DNA of 64,000 nt, from NCBI GenBank assembly GCA_027486895.1, contig JAIXOE010000014.1:59199-123198 (forward strand), written 5' to 3'. Positions 45,281 through 53,446 of the stretch are shown one piece after another (the first letter of the stretch is position 1; each line of letters starts with the position of its first letter). A model generated the notes under the pieces. It did not search any database. It saw only the letters and a list, made by a program, of their open reading frames with translations, and was not told where the DNA came from. Position numbers and translations under genes: made by a program. This DNA comes from Sphingomonadales bacterium (GTDB lineage Bacteria; Pseudomonadota; Alphaproteobacteria; Sphingomonadales; Sphingomonadaceae).

Positions 45281-46906
45281 ATGTCATTTTTTATCAATCG
45301 CCGCCATTTGTTGGCAACCGCTGGATTTGGCATCGGCGGCTTATTGCTACCGGGCGGAGCCGCCATGGCGCAAACGCTTCTTGGCCTTACCGGTTTTACG
45401 CATAACGTTGCCAGTGGTGAGCCTGGCCCCGATTCTGTTTTGCTGTGGACGCGTTATGTAAATCCGACCGGTGGCCCATCCAAAGTCCGCGTCGAAATTT
45501 CCGAAAGCCAGGATTTCTCGAAAATAGCTGGCGGTGGCCAAATGGTGACTGGGCCATGGCGCGATCACACAGTGAAGATTACGGTCGATAATCTCGCGCC
45601 CGGCAAATGGCACTGGTTCCGTTTCATTGCGCCCGATGGCAGCATTTCCCCTGTCGGCCGCACAAAGACATTGCCTATCGGCAAAACGTCCAATTTCAAC
45701 ATCGCCATATTCTCATGCTCGAACTTGGGCTTTGGCGAATTCAACGCTTATGGCCATGCCGCGGCGCGCAATGACATCGACCTCGTGCTGCACATGGGTG
45801 ACTATATCTATGAATATGGTCGCGGGGGTTATGATGGCGGCGCAAAGTTTGCGGCGCGTCTTTTCCCTGCCGATGAAATCCTGACTTTGGCGGATTATCG
45901 CTTGCGCTATTCAAGCTATCGTTCGGACAAGCAGCTGCAGGCGCTGCATGCCAATTTCCCGATGATCGTCAATACGGACGACCATGAAACAGCGAATGAC
46001 AGTTGGGAAGGTGGCGCGCAGAACCATAGCGTAGACGAAGGTGACTGGAGTGCGCGTCGCAATGCCGCCATGCAAGTGTGGCGCGAATGGTTGCCCGTCG
46101 GTGAACAGCCGTGGAAAGAATATGCGATCGGCGACCTTGCGACTTATTACCGCACTGACACGCGCGAAATTGCCCGTTCTAAGCCATATTCCCATGGTGA
46201 CCTGGCGCGCGCTGGAAATCCTGCAAAGGCATTTGCAGAATTTCGCGACGGGGCGTGGCGCGATCCGTCCATGACTATGTTCGGAACCGAACAAGAAGCA
46301 TGGCTTTCGCGTTCAATGATAGGCGACAAGTCGACATGGGCCTTGCTGGGAACCGGAACGAACATGGGGTATAGTTACACCCCGGAAAGCGCCATGGATT
46401 GGGTCCCCCAAAATGCGCCTGAACGCGCGATAAACTATGTGCGGCAGGGTATTGCTGCGACAAAGGCAGGCTTGCCTTACAATCTCGACAATTGGGGCGG
46501 TTACCCCGCCGCGCGTTCGCGCATTTTGTCAGCAGCACAGCGCGCTGATGCGAACTTGGTTGTTATCACCGGTGACAGCCACAATGGCTGGGCCTTTGAC
46601 TTGCCCGAGGGCGGAAAGCCAGCCGGCGTTGAATTTGGCGGCCACAGTGTCTCGTCGCCGGGCTTTGAAAGCGCGGTTCCGTTCACTGACCCGTCCGTCG
46701 TCGCGCGCAGTTTGCTTGATGCGAGCAAACAGGAACTGCGCTGGGTGGACACATCCAACCGTGGTTACATGCATTTGGCGCTTACGCCGCAAGCTGCAAC
46801 GAACGAATGGGTGTTCATGCAAACCGTGAAGGATATTTCGCTCGCAACCAAGCCGGGTCACAAGATGAAAGTTCGTCCGGGCCGAAAGGTTCTCGAACAA
46901 GCATAA
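45281..46906 (+). CDS. phoD: Tat-exported PhoD-family alkaline phosphatase D
   Basis: The 541-residue protein has a twin-arginine start (NRRHLLATAGFGIGGLLLPG) and the PhoD N-terminal domain (HNVASGEPGPDSVLLWTRY). The metal-binding core is LHMGDYIYEYG, NTDDHETANDSWEGGAQNH and VITGDSHNGWAFDL. PhoD is a periplasmic or secreted phosphodiesterase/phosphomonoesterase used to gain phosphate. No Pho box was recognised. It is a different subgroup from the lipoprotein homologue at 25.8 kb. Confidence 0.9.
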   Translation: MSFFINRRHLLATAGFGIGGLLLPGGAAMAQTLLGLTGFTHNVASGEPGPDSVLLWTRYVNPTGGPSKVRVEISESQDFSKIAGGGQMVTGPWRDHTVKITVDNLAPGKWHWFRFIAPDGSISPVGRTKTLPIGKTSNFNIAIFSCSNLGFGEFNAYGHAAARNDIDLVLHMGDYIYEYGRGGYDGGAKFAARLFPADEILTLADYRLRYSSYRSDKQLQALHANFPMIVNTDDHETANDSWEGGAQNHSVDEGDWSARRNAAMQVWREWLPVGEQPWKEYAIGDLATYYRTDTREIARSKPYSHGDLARAGNPAKAFAEFRDGAWRDPSMTMFGTEQEAWLSRSMIGDKSTWALLGTGTNMGYSYTPESAMDWVPQNAPERAINYVRQGIAATKAGLPYNLDNWGGYPAARSRILSAAQRADANLVVITGDSHNGWAFDLPEGGKPAGVEFGGHSVSSPGFESAVPFTDPSVVARSLLDASKQELRWVDTSNRGYMHLALTPQAATNEWVFMQTVKDISLATKPGHKMKVRPGRKVLEQA

Positions 46907-46913
46907 GGTGCGG

Positions 46914-46931
46914 TTTAACTGTTCGGTTAAA
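46914..46931. repeat. Short inverted repeat after phoD
   Basis: TTTAAC-TGTTCG-GTTAAA is a perfect 6-6-6 inverted repeat in the gap between phoD and the acyl-CoA dehydrogenase gene. It could be an operator for the latter. The two TTAA parts are 8, not 7, bases apart, so it is not a CtrA box. Confidence 0.45.
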
Positions 46932-46994
46932 TCGCCTTGATTTTGTCCATCGCCTCGCGCCATAGAGAATGTAACGGCGCGAGGAGAGAATGAC

Positions 46995-48113
46995 ATGCAG
47001 ATGCCTGGCTTAGGATATAGCGAAGAGCAGATTGAGTTGCTGGATGTGGCGACGACTTTTTGTCGCGACAAATCCCCAATCGACCGCGTGCGCAAGTTGA
47101 TGGAAAGCGACTTGGGTTATGACGCGGACATCTGGGCTGAGGTCGCCGCATTAGGCTGGACCGCAATTGCCATTCCCGAAGCACATAATGGCGTTGGGCT
47201 GACCATGGCTGAAGTCGTTCCAGTGGTGGAACAAATGGGTCGGCATTTGATGGCTTCGCCGTTGGTCGCATCCACGCTTGCTGCGCAGGCGCTCATCGCT
47301 GGCGGTACGGAGGCACAGCGCGCCGAATGGCTCCCCAAGCTTGCCGAAGGTGCGATTGGCACACTTGCGCTTTCGGAAGCGCATGGCGACTGGGATCTGC
47401 TCAATATCACCGCAACGGCTAAGGCAGATGGCGACAACATCGCTTTGTCGGGCGAAAAGCAGTTTGTCCTCTGGGCTGAAAGCGCTGATGTCATCATTAC
47501 GTCGGTTCTGCTGGACGGAAAACCAGCGCTCGTTGCTTTGACCTCCAGCGATGTTGCTGGCCGCCTGCGCCGTGAATCCATTATTGACGAAACCAAGCGC
47601 AGCTTTGCGTTATCACTCGATGGTCTGTCGGTACCCCGCTCCGCATTGCTGGACGTTGCGCGCGCAGCGTCTACGTTGGCGCATGTCGAACAAGCCGCCA
47701 ATCTGTTGCAGAGCGCAGAGATGTGCGGCGGCGCGCAGTCTGTCATCGATTACACCGTCAGCTATCTGCAAACGCGCAAGCAGTTCGGCAAAATCATTGG
47801 TGAATATCAGGCGCTGAAGCACCCGACGGTTGACGCATATGTCGATTATGAAAAAGCGCGGTCGCATTTGTACAGCGCCGCGAACAGTTTCAGCGATCAG
47901 GGAATGGGTGAAATTGCCGTGCGGATGGCAAAAGCCGCGGCAGATGGCACTTACAGCTTTGCCGCCGACCGGGCGATCCAGTTCCACGGCGGCTTTGGGT
48001 TTACCCATGATTGCGATGCAGGTTTGCACCGCCGTGCCGCCATATTCCATGCATCACAATTTGGCGATGCGGCATGGCAGCGCGCCAAGCTGGCTCCATT
48101 GCTGCTCGGTTAA
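46995..48113 (+). CDS. Acyl-CoA dehydrogenase family protein
   Basis: The 372-residue protein has the three-part ACAD fold, with GYSEEQIELLDVATTFCRDK at the start, LALSEAHGDWDLLNITATAK in the middle, and SYLQTRKQFGKIIGEYQALKH (residues 253-273) plus FHGGFGFTHDCDAGLHRRA at the end. It oxidises an acyl-CoA with FAD, substrate unknown. The segment after FGFT, where many relatives carry the catalytic Glu, reads HDCD, so an Asp may take its place. It is a single gene with its own terminator, not part of the valine operon. Confidence 0.86.
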   Translation: MQMPGLGYSEEQIELLDVATTFCRDKSPIDRVRKLMESDLGYDADIWAEVAALGWTAIAIPEAHNGVGLTMAEVVPVVEQMGRHLMASPLVASTLAAQALIAGGTEAQRAEWLPKLAEGAIGTLALSEAHGDWDLLNITATAKADGDNIALSGEKQFVLWAESADVIITSVLLDGKPALVALTSSDVAGRLRRESIIDETKRSFALSLDGLSVPRSALLDVARAASTLAHVEQAANLLQSAEMCGGAQSVIDYTVSYLQTRKQFGKIIGEYQALKHPTVDAYVDYEKARSHLYSAANSFSDQGMGEIAVRMAKAAADGTYSFAADRAIQFHGGFGFTHDCDAGLHRRAAIFHASQFGDAAWQRAKLAPLLLG

Positions 48114-48448
48114 TCACCCGCCGAGCGGACCACAGCCTTGAAAGCGCGCAATAGCGGTATGGCAATACAGACCGCTTTTTTGCGCGTGCCTTTTACGTTG
48201 CCTGCTGCGCATCAAAATACTGAAATAAAACAATAAACTTCATATTGCTGTCAAATCGGTTATATTTGGTTTCGTAACGGTTTCGATATGCCGTGCAATT
48301 TTCTGCACCACCTTTAGGCGTCCACATTGGAACAAATAGCCTCGGGTCGCATCGATGCTACGTCAATATGTATTGGCACTTTCCAGAACCTTGGTGAACA
48401 TTCGAAAATGGTCACTAAGGTTCCGTTTGTTTGTGCCGGGTGGGAAAA
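48114..48448. other. Gene-free stretch before the NO-sensing cluster
   Basis: Besides the terminator at 48153-48181 it holds an AT-rich segment (about 48205-48300) likely to contain the promoter of the wHTH regulator gene. No gene, NnrR-type TTGAT-N4-ATCAA site or CtrA box was found. Confidence 0.5.
48153..48181 (+). terminator. Intrinsic terminator after the acyl-CoA dehydrogenase gene
   Basis: AGCGGT (48153-48158) and ACCGCT (48171-48176) form a 6-base-pair stem with a 12-base loop, followed by a run of six Ts. It separates the dehydrogenase gene from the regulator cluster. Confidence 0.7.
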
Positions 48449-48970
48449 ATGTTCGAAATCCAGAGTGATTTAAACATCAACGACCATATCCGCACTTTCG
48501 AGGTTCCGATTAAGTTCACTCGGAAGCAGTTGGAAAATATGCTGCTCGCCGTTCAGGCGGATGCGGACGCAGCATCTGACTCTGACGAAGCCTCCAATTC
48601 AGCCGACGTTGCAACGACGCTCGCGGTAAAAAAAGCCACTGATCTCATCGAAATCACCAAGCGCCGCTCACGGCTTGTCTCGGCAGCCAACCTGTTTGCC
48701 GACCCTGCTTGGTTTATCTTGCTGGACCTCTTTGTGCGCCAGCATTCTGGTCTCGACACGAGCGTTTCCAGTGCATGCCATGCGTCATTCTCACCGGTTA
48801 CGACAGCTCTGCGTCACATCGCGATTTTGACCGAGCGGAACATCATTGTCCGCCGGTTCGACCCGCGTGACCAGCGCCGCGTGTATCTTGAACTGACCGA
48901 GGAAACGAGAGAGGAAATTCAGCGTATTTTGCTGACCGACGATTATAACGATCTTGTGGTCGGGTCGTAA
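48449..48970 (+). CDS. Stand-alone MarR-like winged-helix regulator, paralogue of the response regulator output domain
   Basis: The 173-residue protein has a charged N-terminal region of about 70 residues and a winged helix from about 90 to the end: PAWFILLDLFVRQHSGLDTS, FSPVTTALRHIAILTERNII and DPRDQRRVYLELTE. This half is clearly related to residues 190-285 of the REC-wHTH protein at 51577-52449, sharing ILLDL, TALRH, DP-D-RR and LEL. It has no receiver domain. An ATG at 48449 is preferred to a TTG six codons earlier. It may bind the same DNA as the response regulator. Confidence 0.75.
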   Translation: MFEIQSDLNINDHIRTFEVPIKFTRKQLENMLLAVQADADAASDSDEASNSADVATTLAVKKATDLIEITKRRSRLVSAANLFADPAWFILLDLFVRQHSGLDTSVSSACHASFSPVTTALRHIAILTERNIIVRRFDPRDQRRVYLELTEETREEIQRILLTDDYNDLVVGS

Positions 48971-49197
48971 AATCTCTCTTCGGCGGCGCAACAGGCGCTG
49001 CCAACCTGCATTATTAGAATTATACATCGACGGACTGCGCGCTGGCTTGCGATGTGCGACGTCGATTTGCGCTATCAAAACCCACAACAGTTGGTTCGAG
49101 CGCCGATCATTGCGTGACATTCGTTTGCATCTTCGCGGGCCGTGAAATAACTTAACTCAATAATTTACTAAATTTTACACAATATGCGGGTATATCC

Positions 49198-49434
49198 ATG
49201 CAATCACTTAATGAACTAGACAGCAAGACGTTGCATGAGATCATGCAGCCTTTAAATATCATAAGGTTGTCTTGTGGGAACATTCGCGCGAGGATGTCAA
49301 ATCGTCCAAGCGAGGATTCTGATTATCTCATTGAGAAGATGGTGCGTATTGAAGAACAAGTCATGCGCGCGACGAAGATGTTGCAGGATTTAAAAAGGCG
49401 CGATGAAAATGACGGGGCACCCCGCGACGGTTAA
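49198..49434 (+). CDS. Orphan DHp (HisKA-like) mini-protein, candidate phosphotransferase
   Basis: This 78-residue protein is almost only a histidine-kinase dimerisation helix pair. The H-box TLHEIMQPLNIIRLSCG has a candidate phospho-accepting H13 followed by E14 and QPL, as in HisKA domains (HExxQPLxxI). A second helix, EKMVRIEEQVMRATKMLQDL, follows. No ATP-binding domain exists in it or directly after it. It starts a probable operon with the H-NOX gene (12-base gap) and the hybrid kinase. It could relay phosphate from the kinase receiver to the response regulator, as DHp-derived ChpT does in the CtrA pathway. This role is inferred. Confidence 0.65.
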   Translation: MQSLNELDSKTLHEIMQPLNIIRLSCGNIRARMSNRPSEDSDYLIEKMVRIEEQVMRATKMLQDLKRRDENDGAPRDG

Positions 49435-49446
49435 GGCGAAATCATC

Positions 49447-49992
49447 ATGTACGGCATGATTCATCGTGCCGTGCGGCAAATGGTTTTTGATGAGCTTGGT
49501 GAGGACGCGTGGCTGGCTCTCGAACAGAAATTGGATATCGGGCCTTCCGAATTGCTCACTGGCATGGTGTATGACGATGCCCTGACAATTGCGATTATCT
49601 CTGAGGCCTCGGCGCGGCTGAACTTGTCCATCGATGCCTGTCTTTTCGAATTTGGTCGCTATTGGATTAAATATGCCGAGCGCGGTCCATTGGCAGCCAT
49701 CATGAATTTCACCGGACAGAATTTGGGCAGCTTCATTGAAAATCTGGACAGGCTGCACCTTGCGGTCAGCGCCGCCATGCCTGGCGTGCGGTTGCCATCT
49801 TTCACGACAATATCGAGCGCACCTGGACATCTTCTTGTGGAGTATCGCTCAGATCGCACGGGTATGGAGCAATTTGTTACAGGGCTCTTTGATGGCTTGC
49901 TTACCCGGTTCCATGCGACAGGCGATGTCACGATTGCCGAGCACAAGGCATCGTCAATTATTTTTGAAATACGCTATCAAGATGGGATCTAG
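49447..49992 (+). CDS. H-NOX heme nitric oxide sensor protein
   Basis: The 181-residue protein matches the H-NOX (HNOB) family over its full length. The start is MYGMIHRAVRQMVFDELG. The axial heme ligand is H104 in NLDRLHLAVSAAMPGVRLPSF, a conserved proline is P117 or P112, and the diagnostic Y-x-S-x-R heme propionate motif is Y133-R-S135-D-R137 (VEYRSDRTG). The spacing agrees with known bacterial H-NOX (His near 102, YxSxR near 131-135). No tyrosine is evident where O2-binding forms carry one, suggesting NO selectivity. It would bind NO and regulate the kinase encoded 3 bases downstream. Confidence 0.93.
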   Translation: MYGMIHRAVRQMVFDELGEDAWLALEQKLDIGPSELLTGMVYDDALTIAIISEASARLNLSIDACLFEFGRYWIKYAERGPLAAIMNFTGQNLGSFIENLDRLHLAVSAAMPGVRLPSFTTISSAPGHLLVEYRSDRTGMEQFVTGLFDGLLTRFHATGDVTIAEHKASSIIFEIRYQDGI

Positions 49993-49995
49993 CGC

Positions 49996-51558
49996 GTGTT
50001 GCTGACATTTAGTGATCAGCAAATTGCCAGTCTTTTGCCGGCATATTTGCATGTCGATCGGTCGATGATCATTACGGCGATGGGACCCGCGGTGCGCGAC
50101 CATTTGCCTGATATCAGGATCGGTATGCGTTGCACCGATGCGTTTGACTTTGTCCATATGGATATGGATCAGTTTTTTGATGGTACGCAGGACGTCAAGC
50201 CCGTGCGGCTCATCGCGCGTCGCGGAACGATGAGCTTATTTGGCGCCGCCGTTTTCCATGAACATGGTTGCCTTCTTGCCGTTCGGCACGCCTTGTCCGA
50301 AGAATCGATGAACAGCGGCAGTCTGCATTTAAGCGATTTTGGCCACGGTGACCCTGTTGTGTTGAGTACCATGCTGATTTCGCTGCAACGGGCAATGCTT
50401 GAAGAATCGCAAGCGACCGCAATCGAACTGGCGGCTGAACGAGAGCGCAATGCCAAAGTTCTTGAGCGCACAAGCCGTGTCGCCGGCTATTTGGGGCACG
50501 ATTTCAACAACCTTCTCTCCATTATCAGGTTGAACACCGACCGATTGCTCCGCAAATTTGGCGATGACGAAAAAATTAGCAATCTGGCGCACATAATCCA
50601 GGAAACGGCTGCGCGGGGCTCCGACATCACGCAGTCCTTGATGACATTGTCGCAACAGCAAACGGACACGCTGCTGCCTATTACAATCGATGATCTCATT
50701 CGCGGGAATGATACATTCCTGAATACCGTTGTCGGCGCCGGTATCGAATTCGATATCGATTTGCAGGCCGGGACCGCAGAAAGCGTCATCAGTTATAATG
50801 GGTTGCTGAATTGCATCATCAACCTGTTGATCAATGCACGCGAGGCGATGCCGCATGGCGGACGGATTGCGCTTTCAACATCCATTACGCGCGGTCTTGT
50901 CACCAGCAGATCAGACGGCAGTGACCCGGAACCGGGCGCATATGTTGCCATTCGCATTGCCGACAGCGGCAGCGGGATGAGTGAAGCGTTGCTTTCGCGG
51001 GCATTTGAACCGTTGTTCTCGTCAAAACCAAATGGAACGGGTCTTGGCCTTGCGTCCGTCCGGGATTTCGCAGTGGAAATGGGCGGGGACGTTTGGTTGG
51101 AGTCGCAAGCCGGCGAAGGAACAACTGTGTACCTTCATCTGCCCTTGGCAAATCCGTCCGCCGAAGCCCAAAAGGAAAATGAAGTCGGGCAATCCGCTCA
51201 AGCACCAGACGATGGCGCGCGGCGCATACTTTTGGTCGAAGACGAACCTTATGCACTTGAGGCACTGGCGGAAATGCTGGAGGCGGAAGGCTATTCCGTT
51301 ACCCCGTGCGAGTCAGGGGATCAGGCGATGCGTGCGTTGGAACAGCAATCCTATCATCTTTTGCTGACAGATATCGTCATGCCCGGTCAGGATGGTACCG
51401 AAATTGCGCGACAGGCAAATCTGGGGCAGCCGTCCATCAAGACAATATTGATGAGCGGATATGTGCCCGACTCGGCATCGCTTGAACCCGGCTGGATGTT
51501 CTTGCGCAAACCTACGGATAGCAATGAATTGCTTCGGCTTATCGCGTCGGCATTCTAA
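49996..51558 (+). CDS. H-NOX-associated hybrid histidine kinase (HNOBA-like sensor, HK, REC)
   Basis: The 520-residue protein has an N-terminal sensor region (1-130) resembling the HNOBA/PAS-like domain, a helical linker (130-160), and a DHp domain with phospho-accepting H168 in GYLGHDFNNLLSII. The ATPase domain has N280 (NLLINAREAM), DSGSGMS at 323-329 and GTGLGL at 347-352. A C-terminal receiver (410-520) has acidic residues in LLVEDEP, phospho-acceptor D459 in LLLTDIVMPG and K505. No membrane segment is seen, so it is cytoplasmic. The start is GTG. As a hybrid kinase, it needs a histidine phosphotransferase to reach a separate response regulator. Confidence 0.9.
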   Translation: MLLTFSDQQIASLLPAYLHVDRSMIITAMGPAVRDHLPDIRIGMRCTDAFDFVHMDMDQFFDGTQDVKPVRLIARRGTMSLFGAAVFHEHGCLLAVRHALSEESMNSGSLHLSDFGHGDPVVLSTMLISLQRAMLEESQATAIELAAERERNAKVLERTSRVAGYLGHDFNNLLSIIRLNTDRLLRKFGDDEKISNLAHIIQETAARGSDITQSLMTLSQQQTDTLLPITIDDLIRGNDTFLNTVVGAGIEFDIDLQAGTAESVISYNGLLNCIINLLINAREAMPHGGRIALSTSITRGLVTSRSDGSDPEPGAYVAIRIADSGSGMSEALLSRAFEPLFSSKPNGTGLGLASVRDFAVEMGGDVWLESQAGEGTTVYLHLPLANPSAEAQKENEVGQSAQAPDDGARRILLVEDEPYALEALAEMLEAEGYSVTPCESGDQAMRALEQQSYHLLLTDIVMPGQDGTEIARQANLGQPSIKTILMSGYVPDSASLEPGWMFLRKPTDSNELLRLIASAF

Positions 51559-51566
51559 CTGAACGC

Positions 51567-51586
51567 AGCCAGCGGTTTAGCTGGCT
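51567..51586. terminator. Hairpin between convergent kinase and response regulator genes
   Basis: AGCCAGC-GGTTTA-GCTGGCT is a perfect 7-base-pair hairpin spanning the 18 bases between the two stop codons and running into the end of the regulator gene. There is no T-run, so termination efficiency is uncertain. Confidence 0.4.
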
Positions 51587-52449
51587 TGGACCTGAAGCTT
51601 CCAAGCGTTTTCCAGATAACGCTGCATTGCTGCCTTGGCATGAGGCTCAAGCTCAAGGAGCGTGCGGCGTTTATCTGTAGGGTCCGTCCAGCGCTTGACC
51701 AGGCCAGCCTCAACCAGATTATTCACATGACGCAGCGCGGTGCTGAGTGGAACGAGCGTCGTTGCGGATGCGCTCGATGCGGGGACAGCCTCGCCGCGCA
51801 GGCTCGCTTCTGCAAGGTCCAGCAATATTTCCCATGAAGGCCCGGTTAGGACCGCAGGATCGAAATATTTCGATTTGTTATGCTGGAATTTCAACAGCAG
51901 TCGGATGAAGCCCTGCAAATCGTCATGCGTTGGCGTTGCGTCTTCGTCGAATTTGTCAGACGAGACGGCCGACGGATCAAGGCGCTTTGTAAGCGCTGTA
52001 ATCTGAAACCGGTTGGCCAAGGCGAAATGATTGGCGGAGGCGCGCCGCAGCGCGGTTGCCAAAGCATCCATCGACACCGGCTTGCTGAGCAAATCGGTCG
52101 CCTGTGATTGCATGGCCATGGTGGCAACTTCAAGGCTTGAATGCCCGGTTATCACCAACGTCACGATCGGCCGGTTGGGCTTAAAGCGCTCGGCAATTTC
52201 AGACAGCAGTGAAATGCCGTTCATGCTCGGCATTTCCAAATCGGTCAGAACAATGCCGATATCTTGCGACTCGGCAATCTTCTTGAGTGCATCCGAAGCG
52301 TTGCCTGCGCAGACAACATGATAGCCAAGATTAACGATCGTATCGCGATATTCGTCCAGACAAATCGGGTCGTCGTCAACGACGAGAACCGTGCATCCTT
52401 TCGGCATTCGTTTGAAGGTCAACTCTCCGTTTGAGCCGCTGACATGCAT
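51577..52449 (-). CDS. Response regulator with receiver and MarR-like winged-helix output domain
   Basis: The 290-residue protein has a receiver in residues 18-135: acidic pocket VLVVDDDP, phospho-acceptor D70 in IVLTDLEMPSMNG, T101 in VITGHSS and K123 in LLSKPVS. After a linker, a winged helix covers about 190-285 (PSWEILLDLAEASLRGEA, LVPLSTALRHVNNLVEAGLVKRW, DPTDKRRTLLELEP). The output domain is MarR-like rather than OmpR or NarL type, and resembles the stand-alone wHTH protein at 48.4 kb. It converges on the H-NOX kinase gene, making it the likely partner of that system. Confidence 0.85.
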   Translation of the reverse strand: MHVSGSNGELTFKRMPKGCTVLVVDDDPICLDEYRDTIVNLGYHVVCAGNASDALKKIAESQDIGIVLTDLEMPSMNGISLLSEIAERFKPNRPIVTLVITGHSSLEVATMAMQSQATDLLSKPVSMDALATALRRASANHFALANRFQITALTKRLDPSAVSSDKFDEDATPTHDDLQGFIRLLLKFQHNKSKYFDPAVLTGPSWEILLDLAEASLRGEAVPASSASATTLVPLSTALRHVNNLVEAGLVKRWTDPTDKRRTLLELEPHAKAAMQRYLENAWKLQVQAS

Positions 52450-52697
52450 TAATGGTCCCCGTTATTCCTGCCGATTGGCTGTGTTAGCTCCGCTAGTCGT
52501 GGCGCTATGGTCTACCGCTATATGGGCCTGCAACGCTAACAGACTTCCAATCAATGTAACTATTACGGAATTAACCATAACGATTTACCAGACCCGATCT
52601 GCCGCGTTTTTGCAGATGCAATGGTTCTGGCAGCGCGGCTAAAACCAAACGTGCGCGCAGCGCATTGCATAACGCAAACGTAAAAGATTGTATAAAT
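52450..52697. other. Intergenic stretch between response regulator and tRNA gene
   Basis: This stretch contains no recognisable gene. It should hold the promoter of the minus-strand response regulator. The single TTAACC at about 52577 lacks a properly spaced partner. Confidence 0.4.
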
Positions 52698-52774
52698 TGG
52701 CGCACCCAAGAGGATTCGAACCTCTGGCCTCTGCCTTCGGAGGGCAGCGCTCTATCCAGCTGAGCTATGGGTGC
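52698..52774 (-). tRNA. tRNA-Arg, anticodon CCG
   Basis: On the minus strand the 77-base sequence folds as a cloverleaf: acceptor GCACCCA / TGGGTGC, D-arm TAGCTCAGCTGGATAGAGC, anticodon stem CTGCC / GGCAG with loop CTCCGAA (anticodon CCG, reading CGG), T-arm AGAGGTTCGAATCCTCT. The discriminator G is followed by an encoded CCA. No integrated element borders it. Confidence 0.96.
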
Positions 52775-52917
52775 TGATGGCGTGCGGTTAGCAGGCGTAG
52801 CGGCCTTGCGCCAAGTTTTTTTTGATAGCGTTGATTTTTAGCCCGCTGTCTTGGCTTGCTACCGATGGAACCCATCGCTGATCCGATGGTTTGGCTCGGT
52901 GAAACGAGGGAAATTAT

Positions 52918-53418
52918 ATGGTTGCACGAATTCTTTGCCTTGGCGCCAGTTTGTTGGGTGCGACTGTGGGGGCATGCTGGCCAGCCCCTGACCAAAGCGG
53001 AAGTGAAGCGAACGCAACGACATCAACATCCATAGCATATACCGAATCCGGCCAAAACCGCGCAACGGTTGCCGAAGTTCCCCTCGATATCGTCATCAGT
53101 CAATTTCCAGGCGGGTATCAGTCACGCTGGGCTTTGAGTGCCGCAGCTTGCGCCGATGATCCTGAAACAAGCGCCGAAATCATGTCGCTTCAGGGCAGGC
53201 TGGTGAAATATAATGAATCCATTGGCACGATGACGCAGGGCAAACGAACCACATCGAAGACGATGGAGGCGGAATTTGAATTCGAGAAAGACGGCGATAA
53301 AACAACAAAATCAATGGCGTTTGCGCTGAGTGAAGATCGGCAGAAACTGGTCAGCACCGATGTCGGGACCAGTGTGCGCACGCGATATGTGCGTTGCCCG
53401 AAGCTAATGGCTGGATAA
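52918..53418 (+). CDS. Small exported protein of unknown function
   Basis: The 166-residue protein has a signal sequence (MVARILCLGASLLGATVGAC) that ends in a possible lipobox (TVGAC). The mature part carries few hydrophobic stretches and two more cysteines (AACADDPE and YVRCPKL) that may form a disulfide. The C-terminal half alternates charged beta-strand-like segments. No family was recognised. It lies 28 bases upstream of the valine operon on the same strand, but no functional link is evident. Confidence 0.65.
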   Translation: MVARILCLGASLLGATVGACWPAPDQSGSEANATTSTSIAYTESGQNRATVAEVPLDIVISQFPGGYQSRWALSAAACADDPETSAEIMSLQGRLVKYNESIGTMTQGKRTTSKTMEAEFEFEKDGDKTTKSMAFALSEDRQKLVSTDVGTSVRTRYVRCPKLMAG

Positions 53419-53446
53419 CTCAAAAACGCGATGCTACGGCGATCAC

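Noticed and set aside
46914..46931. Possible CtrA box between phoD and the acyl-CoA dehydrogenase gene
   Set aside because: The two TTAA parts are separated by 8 bases instead of 7; kept only as an inverted repeat.
48954..49145. Small open frame (63 codons) between the wHTH gene and the DHp mini-gene
   Set aside because: Arg/Cys-rich composition, no clear ribosome-binding site, overlaps the wHTH gene end; nothing suggests it is translated.
48114..49197. NnrR/FNR-type binding sites expected for an NO-response cluster
   Set aside because: No TTGAT-N4-ATCAA or close variant was found upstream of the wHTH or DHp genes by reading both strands.
52698..52774. tRNA-Arg as an attachment site of a mobile element
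   Set aside because: No integrase, no direct repeat of the tRNA 3' end was noticed on either side, and neighbours look like native chromosomal genes.
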